Shown: piece by piece, positions 19,990-31,061 of the stretch
Layout: every line of letters starts with the position of its first letter
Numbering within the stretch: position 1 is the first letter of the stretch
Origin: Perkinsus olseni
Lineage: Eukaryota; Perkinsozoa; Perkinsida
DNA: 64,000 nucleotides
Assembly: GCA_013115125.1 (NCBI GenBank)
Contig: JABANN010000098.1
Location: 1-64,000 of the forward strand
Reading direction: 5' to 3'
Notes under the pieces: generated by a model
What the model saw: the letters and a program-made list of their open reading frames with translations, nothing else
Told to the model about the DNA's origin: nothing
The model's database searches: none
Program-made: the position numbers and the translations under genes

Positions 19990-22900
19990 ATGTCTATAAC
20001 GCCAGCATTTCCGCAAAGTGACATAGAAGAGATCAGGTTCCTGTGTCCTGGAAGTAAGTCCATTCTGTCTACCCTGAGGTTAGAGTTCGCTGCTGGGCGA
20101 ACTGTGGAGGGCCTCCGACCCGAGCGAGTCGCTCACGACGATCTGCGCGAGAGAACATAAGCTTCCTTTTTCCCTTCAGGTTCTGACAATGATATAGAGA
20201 AGGCACTTTATAAATACCATGGCGACAAGAATCTTGCCGTTAAGGACTTATTGAATATTAATGATCAGAAACCCCAGCCCAAGCCGCCTGGGACGGGTCC
20301 TCGAATGTGAGTCAGAAAGCTGAATCGTTCGTTAGAATCCTCGGATACTTGAAAAGGAGGGCGCTAAATCCACCCGGAAATAACCGTTCTATTGTCTTTT
20401 AGCATTTGTGAGCGCTCGTATGGGTCGAAAGCACGACCAAGTCTCTGTGGTGACTTAGCACACTGTCCATGCAGGACTCTGCTCTCATGCTCTAGATTTC
20501 TCTTTTGTCGTTAGAATCTCCCTAGCGGCCCTTGCTGATTCTCAGTGCTCCTCGTTGAGGCGGCGGGTCGCTGGCTTGAAGAATGGTCGTGGTAGGTACT
20601 CCTCAGTCTCCTCCGGCAGTGCTCCTCAATATAGCGATCAGACTAATGTAATGCTGTCACATAAAGTGCACCGCTTTTACCCTAGGCGGGTAACTAATAG
20701 AATCCTTACGACCGGCTTGCCGCCACTCACTTTGAGTGCCATGGACACTCCCCTTAGGTTCGGCAGCAGCACACTACCGGGAAGGAGGTGAGGACCGAAG
20801 AGGTGCAGTGTGGTATGTGCCAACAGATAATCACTCTTCAAATGCCAACCATGCGTAAGTCGGGATGTCTCGCGTATTGTCTTGAATGCACCGGCTCCGA
20901 TAGGCCCTGCACTAACGGCGGCGTAAGGATCTATGCGGGATGTAGATGTAGCATAAATTACTGTGCAACCGACACGATAGCCACATGATTTACAGCAAAC
21001 CGACGCGTCCGCCAGGCTTAGTCTGAAGCATTATTCGTGTTTTCTGGCAGGCGGTGGGCCCCTCCGTGCAAGAGCCACTTGCCCTCACTGTCAGCAGCTC
21101 AACGAGTTTGATATCCCTGCTCTGCAAGTATCATAGACAAGCATCGTGCCATGAGTAATGCGGTATAAATTCTGCGTCAGACTACCTCTCCCCTCTCGAC
21201 GGTGGGAGGGTTCGCCCAATCACCGCCAGCTTTCACAACTGCTCCTTCCTCTGCAGCGCCCCCTATGCCCTACTCTCCTCAATCACACGCCACTGCGCAG
21301 GTAACGAGGGGGTTTTCTAAGCTCGGCGGCAATGTCGGACCAGCATTGTATTGCACTTCTATTGCGGCCGCTTCCGACCATGGAACGTGGAGGGAATTTT
21401 GGAGGAAATTTCGGACCAGCTGTAGACAGCTGTATGTCTCGTAAAAATCGTGAAGCATAAGATGAAGTGCGATGAATTTAATTCATTCGATTCATCTCTC
21501 GGAAAGCTTCTGATGCGTCGATGTGTGATGGAAATGGACCATGCGCGTAGTCGGCACTCAGACTTCGCGAAGGACTCGTTCTCGCTATACTCGTACGCTC
21601 TCTCTGATGGGAGGAAAAGCGTCCGAAATTTGGCCTTCCTCATCCATGCTGCGCGAGTGACATCGAGCTGTGGTCTTCATCAGGCTCACGCCGGAGTTCC
21701 ACCTCAGGGACTTACCATGGCGTCTCAGGCTCAGTACGGCCTGCCTGCAACCATGCAGATGCAGCAGACGGCAGTTGGGGTGCCGGTGCCGGAACTTACT
21801 GGTAGATTCTCTCCATTTCTAATAACTGATGAAGCACTCTTCATCTCACTTCAGGTGTCCAGAGGGCGCTTTTGGTCGGTATTAACTATTACGGTTCCAA
21901 TTGTGAGCTGTCGGGGTGCATACCGGATGTCCACAATATGAAGAGATTGTTGGTGGAGACCTACCATTGGAATCCGAATGATATCAAACTCCTTACTGAT
22001 GATGGACAGAACGAGGCGCCGACACGTAAGAAGCTCCCGGAGAGGCTCAGTATTCGTCCAGAGTCTGAGTGGTGCTTGGTGAACGGAGTCTCTCTTCAGG
22101 AGAGAATATTATCCGTTATATGCACTGGCTGGTCCGGGACGCCAAGCCCGGGGATATATTCTTCTTCCATTACTCTGGCCACGGAGCCCAACAGGTGAGT
22201 AGGGGTTCTCTGGTGTAGTCGTGGCGGAGGTTGTGTGTAGGAAGACCCCTTACACCTTGAAGAGGACGGCATGAACGAGACCATCATACCTGTTGATGTG
22301 GGCAGCCAACTGGGGTTGCTGGCGAGAACGCTGATTGCGCAGGTTAAGAAAGCTGGACAGATCACAGACGATGAGATCTTCCAGATTTTGGTGGCGCCCT
22401 TACCTAGCGGAGTCAGGCTCACCAGCGTCATGGATTGCTGTCACTCGGGAACTGGTAAGCCGAACTCCAGCCGTCCGATACACGCAGATAAAATGGGTTT
22501 GATGGGATCTTTTTTCTTCCTCCCTGATTGCTCACTCGGCGACGGTTTCTGGTCTCGGTCGCGAATGTGAGTCACAAGTACCGTAGTAGTTTCTGGTAGT
22601 CGCGAGAGTCAACAGCCCCCTTTGGAAACTCGTAGAACGTAACTGGTTATGCGGTAGGCCGTCTTCACTGCCCATGCGCTCTAGTCTCGAATCTTATCTG
22701 CAACGAATACTCTAGGACTGACTTATGCGTTACACGTGGACGCGTACTAGCAAAGAACAGCAAGATAGCAAGATTCTACTTCTTCTTCGTGCGACTTTGA
22801 GTACTCGTTCAAAGAGTAGCCAGGACTTTCCCCAGGTATGGATTTACCTTGGACGTGGGTGGAACAACGTGGATGGAAAGAGGATGTTAACCCTTGGCAT

Positions 22901-24286
22901 TCCAGGGGCGACGTAATATGGCCGCTGCTCGATATTTGGGGGCAAGTCCGAGACATTATCGTTCATCAGGCATCTTTGACATTATGAGTTATTAGACATT
23001 ATGGTTGTCGTTGTCTTCTTCATCGTTGCCTGGGCGCTGCACGATACTGGGCGAAGTCACTCTCTTCCCAGGTGCAACTGTTTAGTGGGTGTGACGACTC
23101 TCAGACCTCAGCGGACTCCTCTGCTGGCCCTATCAGTGGTGGTGCGATGACGACGGCATTTTGTAGGTCACGGGGTTGAAGATGATTTCGGATTTTGCGG
23201 AGCGAGGCTTTAGCAACGTTGTGACATCAAAAAGAAAGAAGAATAATTGATGAACTTAGTGAGGCTCGCGATGTGCATGGAGGCTTCGGAAGGTGGCGGA
23301 ACCGTTGCTTCTTCGATGCTCGTACGCTACGATGGCGAAGCGAGGCGTCATCATCATCTTGAGACCGCGAATGACGAAATCAAGGACACACAGTGTCATC
23401 TAGTATGACACCAACCGTCTTGCTAGCAGATCGTTCCCCCAGGTAATGCGATTCGCGCTCGCCCTGGAGTAACCTACGTCGATCTCATCGACGAGTTGAA
23501 TAATGAGATGCGTCGCAAGCATATGTCGCAAAGGCCACAGCTGTCGAGCTCGCAGGTCTTCCCGTTGGACAGGTAATACCGGGGTAGACTGCAAATGGGG
23601 AGGACGGGCTCGGTACTCACCTTAGTGACAAGTCGCAAACAGTGGAGTTTCACCCGTAGTTCGTGAACTGGTGTTTTCCGATGAGAAAGGCGGAATTCAC
23701 GATGAGAAATGCGAGAAAGGTGTCATGTCGCGGGTGAAACTTGAGCAGTGCTCCTCAATGAGCACACCTCGGATAAAATATATCGTGGCAGGCGGCCATT
23801 GAAGGTATTTTGATATTGTACCGCCGAGAAGCGAGGTCACTGATCCCCGGCGATACAAGCGGGTGGACTTCCGGAATTATCTATCGTGGCAGCCATGGTG
23901 TGCTGGTCTCGCAAAGCCGAGGAGCGGGAGCGTTGGGTCTGCTCAGCATCTCGTCTTTGGCGGGGTGACCGGTTGATGGTTCTGTTCTTGACCTCAGGCC
24001 CTTCAACCTGACGGACATCCTTCCGAATCAGAATAAGTCCATTGGTCGAACTGTGAGACAAAAGTTCAAGGCTCGGCCGAATGAGAATAAGAATAAGTTT
24101 TTGAGAAACATGCTCCTCGCGGGAGGGGCTGGCTTGGTCGGTGGAATGCTCCTTGGTGAGGCTACTGACGACTCGCCCCGTCCGGTAGTGATCACGGCTC
24201 CCCCACTCATCGGCGGACCGAGGATAGATCTTGGAGGGCTGTTCGGTCGAGGGGGGCTGCTCGGGAAGGGGAAGGGGCTGTTGTGA
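19990..24286 (+). CDS. Metacaspase 2: same architecture as copy 1
   Basis: Exons supported by phase and homology are 19990-20053, 20180-20306, 20758-20854, 21051-21127, 21181-21300, 21684-21801, 21855-22025, 22100-22194, 22241-22297, 22343-22454, 22836-22912, 23072-23162, 23443-23572 and 23998-24286. One short linker exon between 20306 and 20758 is not resolved. Modules: a UBA-like end ([12 protein letters not shown]), a zinc finger with CGMC and CPHC, a Ser/Pro/Ala-rich linker, p20 with HYSGHG, and DCCHSG with the catalytic Cys at 22439-22441. The p10 end is [10 protein letters not shown]. The tail has a Gly-zipper-like stretch ([15 protein letters not shown]) and ends [10 protein letters not shown]. 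The central p20 block is nearly identical to copy 1, while the rest has diverged. Confidence 0.85.
21850..22299 (+). repeat. Gene-conversion tract, metacaspase 2 partner
   Basis: This is the partner of 17066-17515, with four differences in 450 bp. It spans the first p20 exon, the HYSGHG exon, the short EDGMNET exon and the two introns between them. The direction of transfer cannot be told from two copies alone. Confidence 0.9.
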
Positions 24287-24299
24287 GAAGAATCTTTGC

Positions 24300-24880
24300 T
24301 GTGCGCTACCCATTCAGGAGTTGCTATTTTCACCGTATCTTAGCTTCTTACACGACAAGTTTCGTCTAATGAGTGCTTCTTATGATCCATAGGACGTAAT
24401 TCCATCTTTGGCTTCGAGGTTTGCTTCGGCTGTTGCATTGTCTCTTTGGTCAGCATCAGTTCTTGGTTCGCATTTATCTTTGATATACTCTCAGTTCCTT
24501 GGTCTACTTATCGGACATCGACCTGTCTATTTTTCTGGCCATAGTTGTGTTCAGTTGAATGAGAATTACATCAGCCTTACCTGAGGTTGTCGGAGGAATC
24601 TGCTTTAGTTCTCCTTATTTTTGTTGACACTGTCGTAATTAAAGATTGGAAAGTTCTCTCGCTTACAAAACCTCGCTAGAGTAGATCCTGGGCCATCATA
24701 ACTAGTTTCATCAGCAACCGCAGTCGTACTCCTCATATACTAGCTTTGAGAATCTCCAGACTGAGCGCAGAGTTGTGTGCTGTCGTCTACCACGTCGCTT
24801 GTCGGTTGATGTTCCGAGAGGCTGGTCGGTGGTCAGAGCTGAGGGAACTCTCCGCCCATTCCCGTCTTGTGATTCGGTGC
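24300..24880. other. Intergenic spacer between metacaspases 2 and 3
   Basis: AT-rich, short ORFs only, no motif recognised. A MITE-like element follows at 24881. Confidence 0.5.
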
Positions 24881-25034
24881 GAATGGGGTTGCCTTAATCG
24901 GTCGTGATAGTATACTGCCTTTCCAGTTATACTTCTGCCCGTTCCGTAAGAGTTGGTATGAACGCGTCTACACCGGACGGCAGTGTACTAGCAGTATACT
25001 ATCATGACCCATTGAGTCAACCCAACCCCGATTC
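24881..25034. mobile_element. MITE-like element, family B
   Basis: The left end starts GAATGGGGTTG and includes GTGATAGTATACTGC. The right end, read in reverse, starts GAATCGGGGTTGGGTTGA and includes CATGATAGTATACTGC. The two termini are therefore imperfect inverted repeats around about 65 bp of internal sequence (AGTTATACTTCTGCCCGTTC). A partial relative lies at 5295-5405. It sits about 125 bp before the metacaspase 3 start codon, so it may carry or disturb promoter sequence. I could not identify a clear target duplication. Confidence 0.65.
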
Positions 25035-25159
25035 TGAGTCAGACGTCGATCACATCTCAATTTCGAGCCAGAATTTTTGACGATGGTCGCCTTGCGCGGG
25101 AACTTGTGGCATGCCATTATGCAGTTGATTGGGTTTCCGTCAGCTTGTTGTTTCGAGTA

Positions 25160-28100
25160 ATGGTCACAAGGCCCTTCTCCGCGGAGACAGTCGCCCAAAT
25201 AAGGTTCCTATGCCCTAACAGTAATAAGGGTGGAGGATGCCTTTTCTGCTTCTTGCGTGAGAAAGCTATTCTTTCTCAAGGTACGGATAATGAAATCGAA
25301 GCTGCCCTCTATAAATACAATGGCGATGAGAATATGGCCGTCAATGAGCTGCTCAACCAGCAAGAACACAGAAGCTCTGGCCGGCCTTCCAATCGGAATT
25401 AGTAGGTGGAGTTCGCCGGCTGTTCATGGCGCTGGGTTCCCGGGCGATACTCTTTTATTTGAGTGAGATCATCTGATCTCGATCAATATTTTTAGTGGTT
25501 CTCGGTAAGCATCTTTCTGTCAGTTATCAACAGCCGGCAGCACCACAAGTAGCCGTCGGAGGATCCTCGGCACCGCTGCAGGCCTCGGTGGTAGTATGGG
25601 CAATAGCTCACCGTTTGTTTCTGTTTCCTAAGGACGATACACACTGCCGAATTGCTATAGAGGCTCTTTCGTCTACGTTATGTTTGAGCTTATACGCAAA
25701 TGTGCTAAATCTTTGACACAACACCTTATTAATCATAGCCATCATTACTATATTACGTACCATACAATTACAATTACCATTACTGTATTAATACCATACC
25801 GCTACAAATCATAATATTCCAATTTTATTTGGAGTACTGTAGCGATTGGATAGCGAATGTGGAGCTAGTGCTTCTCATCGCTGTTCGATTGCTCTAGCTG
25901 GAATGGAATTACTCCGCTCGAAAAATCGCGTTCTCAGTGCACGATGAGCGAATTCGCAGAGTGCATCAGCGTTTGCTCCTTGAGGATTACACGTGCCGGT
26001 GGATTCTTGCATAGCCACTGGGATGCGTTGTCATCATGGTGATGCCCTTGGCTCGTGCTTTTTCGGAAGATAACACTTTCGAGTGCTCTGCGGACAATTG
26101 CCTTTGACAGGACTCTATTATAATGATAATGTGCAGTGCTACATGTATCGATGCTCTGATGCTTGCATCTTCAGCTGATCAGGTTCAACCATCGCAGTCG
26201 AGAGAAGTCACCAGAACTGCTCAAGTTCAGTGCGGACAGTGCCATCAGGTTTTAACAGTCCAAATGACGGCTATGAGTAATACAGACCAGTAGTAGTAAT
26301 GACGTTGAATTCGGGCTGTGATTCTGTGGACCAATTTCCCTCAATAATTTGGGCTTCTCTTAAGAGGAATTCTACCTCGTCACGGGGGAAAATTAGGCTT
26401 TTACGTATTCTCTAACACCCGTTCAACCAGTCATACTTCTTTATCACAAGTTTCGTATGAAAAGCGGAATGGTAGACTAAAAACATGAACTACCCCACTG
26501 GGGCTACGTGGGAGTCATCAAGAAATTGGTCATTGGTTTGCTCAAGAACCGCCGTATCGAATCGAAAGAACCTTTGAGGGAAAAATTTCTCGTTTTTTCG
26601 CACTGATTTCAGCGGTGTTATTCCTCTTCGTTTTCTACTCGTACTTCATGTCAGGAGATCGGTCGGTGAAGGCCCAGGCTACCTGCCCTCACTGTCAGAT
26701 GCTGAACGAGTTCATGATACCTCCGGACCCGGTAGTGTTGGGCTCCTCGGCGAACCCGATCTAAGGGCCCGATGCGTATTCGGCATCGTTTTCGTCTGCG
26801 ATGCGAAGTGGAGTCAGTTTTCTGGTTTACAGGTGCCGACGGCTACCGCCATGCCGATGCCGGGCGGACTGCCGCAGCAGGCTCCACCGCCGAGCATGCA
26901 GGCTCAGGCGATGTATGGTCTGCCTAGTCATATGCAGATGCAACAGACGACACAGATTGGGATACCGGCTCCTTCCCTCACTGGTAGTAACTGGCACAGA
27001 GGTTCAATATTGTCGCGCGCCACGAAATTGCTCTGCAGGCCGAGGCCCCTCATCGGGCGTTACTTCGATCTCAGAGATGTTATTGTCATTCAGTACTCAT
27101 CGGAATGCTTAGTGTGCAATTTCTCTTATGAGATTATTCATCTGATTCATGTCTGGCGTCGCGCGCCACGAAATTATTCATGGTCCTCCTCTTCAGGTGT
27201 CCAAAGGGCCCTTCTGATTGGTATCAATTACTATAACACCCCCGCGCAGCTTTCGGGATGCATCCCTGATGTGAGTTCTCGGAGCACTTCGTCGGTTCTG
27301 CCTCGGGTTTGACGTCGGCTATGGAATGGCTGGTCGTTGCCACACTCGGCGTTTCCGGTAGTGCTGTATCGACGAGCGAAGCGCATTTTGCTTCTAATAC
27401 GGAGAAGATGTGATCACCTCAGGCACATAATATGTTTCGGCTCCTTACCGAGACCTACAGATGGAATCCGGGTGACATAAGAATGATGACGGATGATGGA
27501 CGTGCGGAGATGCCTACAAGTAAGACTGACTCTCGGCCTCTGTTTAAATTCCGAGCTCGGCCGAGGAAATAAGGATCTCTCTTCGACCGTCCATGTCGCC
27601 TTCCATTCAGGAGCGAATATAATAGCGGCACTGCACTGGCTGGTCAGAGACGCGAAGCCAGGCGATGTGTTTTTCTTCCACTATTCTGGTCATGGGTCGC
27701 AACAGGTATCAGCCACGGTTTCCTCATGACTTCAATCTTGGGTGCATCTCTGTCTTTCAGCCGGACCCGTACGGAATGGAAGAAGACGGTATGAATGAGA
27801 CGATATTGCCTTGCGATGTGAGCGCTGCGACATTGATCTTCTTTCGAGGCAAAATCTCTGTTAATTTCGCAGGTTCGACGGGCTGGGATGATTTCCGATG
27901 ATGAAATCTTTGCGATCTTGGTGCAGCCGCTGCCTAGCGGAGTCAGGCTCACGAGCGTGATGGATTGCTGCCACTCTGGAACAGGTGAGCAAATCTGGAC
28001 TCTTCCTCGCTGGTTGTTCGAAGTTGAGGCATTATCCTGTCGTTCGTAAAGCGATTAATCTAGGGTTGTCTACGGCAGAACCCACTACAACGCAGATCTT

Positions 28101-29029
28101 AGGGTTTCTGCATGTAGTTTTCATAGGGTTTTGAGATTATGGTCGCGATGCCTGTCAAGCAGGTTGCGGTTTTGCAGTGTCTTGTGGGTGTAGGTATGGA
28201 TCTGCCGTGGCGATGGGTGGAAAGAAGAGGATGGAAGGAGGATACCAACCCGTGGCATTCTCTGGGAGATGTCAGACTGGCCACTGGGAGTATCTTTGTG
28301 TGCATGCGTGCAAGCGGGTATCTTCTAGGTTCAGCTGTTCAGCGGGTGTGATGATTCTGGGACGTCTGCTGATGCATCGGCTGGGAACATGCGGGGCGGA
28401 GCGATGACAACCGCATTCTGTAGGTCCAGTCTGCTGAAATTTTGTGGTTTCCTCGATGCGCGTCATCTTGAATTGCGTAAAATCTTCATTTTGTCTCCGC
28501 ATGAAGTCGGTGACATGTGACAACATGGTTCTTACAGGAGAGTGGTTTCACAGCGCGCTCACTCGCGCTCTACTTCACGGCTGGAAGCGAAAGAGAGTAT
28601 TTCTCGGCTGCTCTGGAAACGTATCATGATTATTCTGCTGTAGGTAACTCTATCCGTGCCAACCCTTATATTAGCTACATCGACCTTATTCATCGGCTTA
28701 ACGATGAAATGAGGAGGCATAGGATGGGCCAGCGCCCTCAGTTGTCGAGCACGCAGGTGTTCCCCGTTGACAGGTGGGTTCGCCTGAAAAGACGGCTCTC
28801 CAGTTTTTCGTTTGAACTTGGATTGGCTGAAAGTGAGTGTGTTTTGCACTGCAGGCCCTTCAATCTGACGGATATACTCCCGAACCAGAATCAATATATT
28901 GGCAGGATTGTGCGCAAGAGGTTCAAGCCACGTAAGAACAAGAAGAAGATGCAAGGACTGGACGGCTTGCTGCTGCCCTTGGCTGGCGGTATGCTGGCTG
29001 GCGCTCTGTTGGGTTCGATTTTTGACTAG
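25160..29029 (+). CDS. Metacaspase 3: same architecture, extra p20 intron
   Basis: Sixteen exons join in frame to 494 aa: 25160-25220, 25281-25401, 25496-25504 (micro-exon, least certain), 25524-25587, 26183-26276, 26655-26731, 26833-26983, 27197-27270, 27423-27519, 27611-27705, 27761-27817, 27873-27984, 28194-28270, 28329-28419, 28644-28773, 28855-29029. Modules: a UBA-like set ([14 protein letters not shown]), a zinc finger with CGQC and CPHC, a Met/Gln/Pro-rich linker, p20 with HYSGHG, and DCCHSG with the catalytic Cys at 27969-27971. The p10 end is [10 protein letters not shown]. The tail is short and ends in a hydrophobic Gly/Leu stretch followed by an acidic residue. The intron at 27271-27422 is absent from copies 1 and 2. 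Confidence 0.87.
27011..27175 (+). repeat. Repeated GCGCGCCACGAAATT motif in metacaspase 3 intron
   Basis: The motif GTCGCGCGCCACGAAATT occurs at 27012-27029 and again at 27158-27175 in the same intron, in direct orientation. A 22-bp exact match of the first copy lies on the minus strand at 58549-58570 inside a WD40-gene intron. A shorter form (GCGCCACGAAATT) occurs at about 62288. It may be the terminus of a small mobile element. Confidence 0.55.
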
Positions 29030-29890
29030 GCATCTGCCATCACAATCGATCAAAAGGGCGAGCGCTATGTATTGTCATCCCATTTTGTAATCTTCTGTTC
29101 TGGGGAAAGTCCTTTGTTTGAGCGGTAATTGAATTCCTCGGCGGTGATAGTTGCTTCAATTTCACAGTAGTTACTTTTCATTTTTACATTGCTGTAGTGT
29201 TCGGAGGTCATCAGGAGTAAAGGGGGAGTGGTGGTGGTGGTTGTGGTGGCTGTAGTTTGAGGTAGTAGAGTACATGCCCGCTGTCTTCAACGTACTTCGG
29301 CGAAGGGACGATTTGAGAAAGCTCGGTAGAATCTTTGTTGGTTCTTCCAGCTTTACGTTGTGGATGAGCGAAGGGCCTTCGCCGGAGGCGATTCGGTGAG
29401 ATGGCTTCTGCACTAAACTGGGCGGGGTTAGCAGTATGCTGGCTGGCGTTCTGTGGGTTTGATTCTTGACTCTCTCATCGCAATCGATCAAGTGGGCGAG
29501 CGCTATTGCTTTCAAGAATGTATTGTTAACCCGATTTTTCGACCGGAGACGACTCGGTGAGCTCATTTTCGGTCTGAGGCAGTCTGGCCGGGATTCCGAC
29601 TCGGGCCGGCCACCGTCTCAGTTTGGAAGTCTCGTTCATGACTCCAGTTGTGGGGGGGTATTGTCACCACTGCTACCGATGGAAGCTTGAGCTCAAAGTC
29701 GCTTCGCATTGTTCGCCCAGTGCCGGGCGAGTGGCGATTCAAAGTTGAAGCGAAAGGCCTCGCAAAGACTTCGTTGTTGACCGAATCGCTGACGGTTGAT
29801 ACAACGATTCAGCTCGATATGTTGTAGAAGGTCTATTACATCAATGTCAGTGCAGCCAAATCGCTTCCTTAAGATCACAGCTGCAGCCTC
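29030..29890. other. 3' flank with a metacaspase 3 tail relic
   Basis: The block at about 29425-29510 repeats the 3' end and 3' flank of metacaspase 3 (about 28980-29065). Both contain GTATGCTGGCTGGCG, TTCTGT or TCTGTTG, and CAATCGATCAA followed by GGGCGAGCGCTAT. The relic frame is broken. The rest shows only short ORFs and a GGTGGTGGTT-type repeat near 29228. Confidence 0.6.
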
Positions 29891-31061
29891 AACCCATTTC
29901 AGGTGAGGAGCATGTTCGGTTCCTCACACCTTATCGGACGACTGATCAATCCTTGCAGCCTCCGGTCTTCCCTACTCAGGCCTGCTACTCCTTCATGCCT
30001 CTGGCAGATGTTCAAAGGCTTCAGCTCGAGGGCTGTGTCCCCTGTACCATTCTCCGTATTTGGTAGCGACTCTATGATGATGGTCACGCCTCACTTGGTG
30101 AGCCTCATCCGCTTATCAGTCTTTTCTGCGCGTACGGGCATGGAGCAATCGTCGACGTTGGGCCTCTCGCGGTCTGCTCGGGAGGCTTTCTTCTCTGTGT
30201 CTGCGAGTTTCCAGTCCGATACCGGGTTAGTTGGACTAGCACAGATTTGTATTGCTTTGAGGAGGGTTTACGGAAGTTTATATTTCAGAGATTTTTCGCC
30301 CGGACTCGATGGTAGGATAAGCCTAAGATACTGTCTTTCCTCTGTGTCACGGAATTGATAGAATGGGATTGTGTAGCGAGGGAAATACTGACGGATTTAT
30401 TCCATTCTCTGCATTCATCGCTGCCGCTCAGGCTGAGGTGGCTAACAACGGGCTCGACGTGCAGGTGGTGAAGCCGGGCAATGTGACGTTCTACTTTATG
30501 AAGAGAACCAGTGCTGAAGACAAAGCCGCTCCTGATGCCAAACGTAGCGAGAGTACGTCTTGGCGTCGCGGAGATCCTTGTGGTAGGGTATGACAAGAAC
30601 TCTCTTGTGAGCCAGACTTTGCGGGCGGCGGATGTGGGAGAGCTCATACGCTCGTCCTGTGAGAATGTGAGAATCACGGACAAATGGCATCCTGAGGTGA
30701 GAAAACAATTGCACCATTAAAGTTTTGACCTGTGAAAAACTACTCAGAACTATCTGGCTGTGGAGAAGGATATAAGCGAGACGCATCAGCACGAAGTGCG
30801 AAGGTTCACAATTCAGAAGGTGGTAGGCGTGCTGCGGCAACTTGTGCGATTTTTTTCTGTGGCCAGGATGAATCCTCTCAAAGCGTATCCTGTACACTGG
30901 AGGAGATGCTCGCCCTGCAGAAGATGCTCGAGGTTGGTGCCCTGATTTTCGGTGGGTCCATAGAACTCTTTTCAGTCAACGATCCCGAGTCTCTACGGCT
31001 GGAATTTGCTGCTGGACGAGGCGTGATAAGAGTGTTATTCGGTATGAGTGGCCCCAATTAA
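29891..31061 (+). CDS. Coding-like exons, unknown product, possibly broken
   Basis: Several exon-like stretches lie in a row. One follows the acceptor CATTTCAG near 29900 and contains PPVFPTQACYSF. One follows CCGCTCAG near 30440 and contains VVKPGNVTFYFMKR. A third, open to a GTGAGA donor at about 30697, contains VAEILVVGYDKNSL and RSSCENVRITDKWHPE. Two short exons follow: NYLAVEKDISET (from about 30750) and SCTLEEMLALQKMLEVG (to about 30950). The second and third stretches overlap in different frames with no room for an intron, so either my frame is wrong or the gene is frameshifted. I recognise no family. Confidence 0.35.

Noticed and set aside
24028-24333. Two long minus-strand ORFs over the end of metacaspase 2
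   Set aside because: They are antisense shadows of the Gly/Lys-rich coding exon, whose homologues in the other two copies confirm the plus frame.
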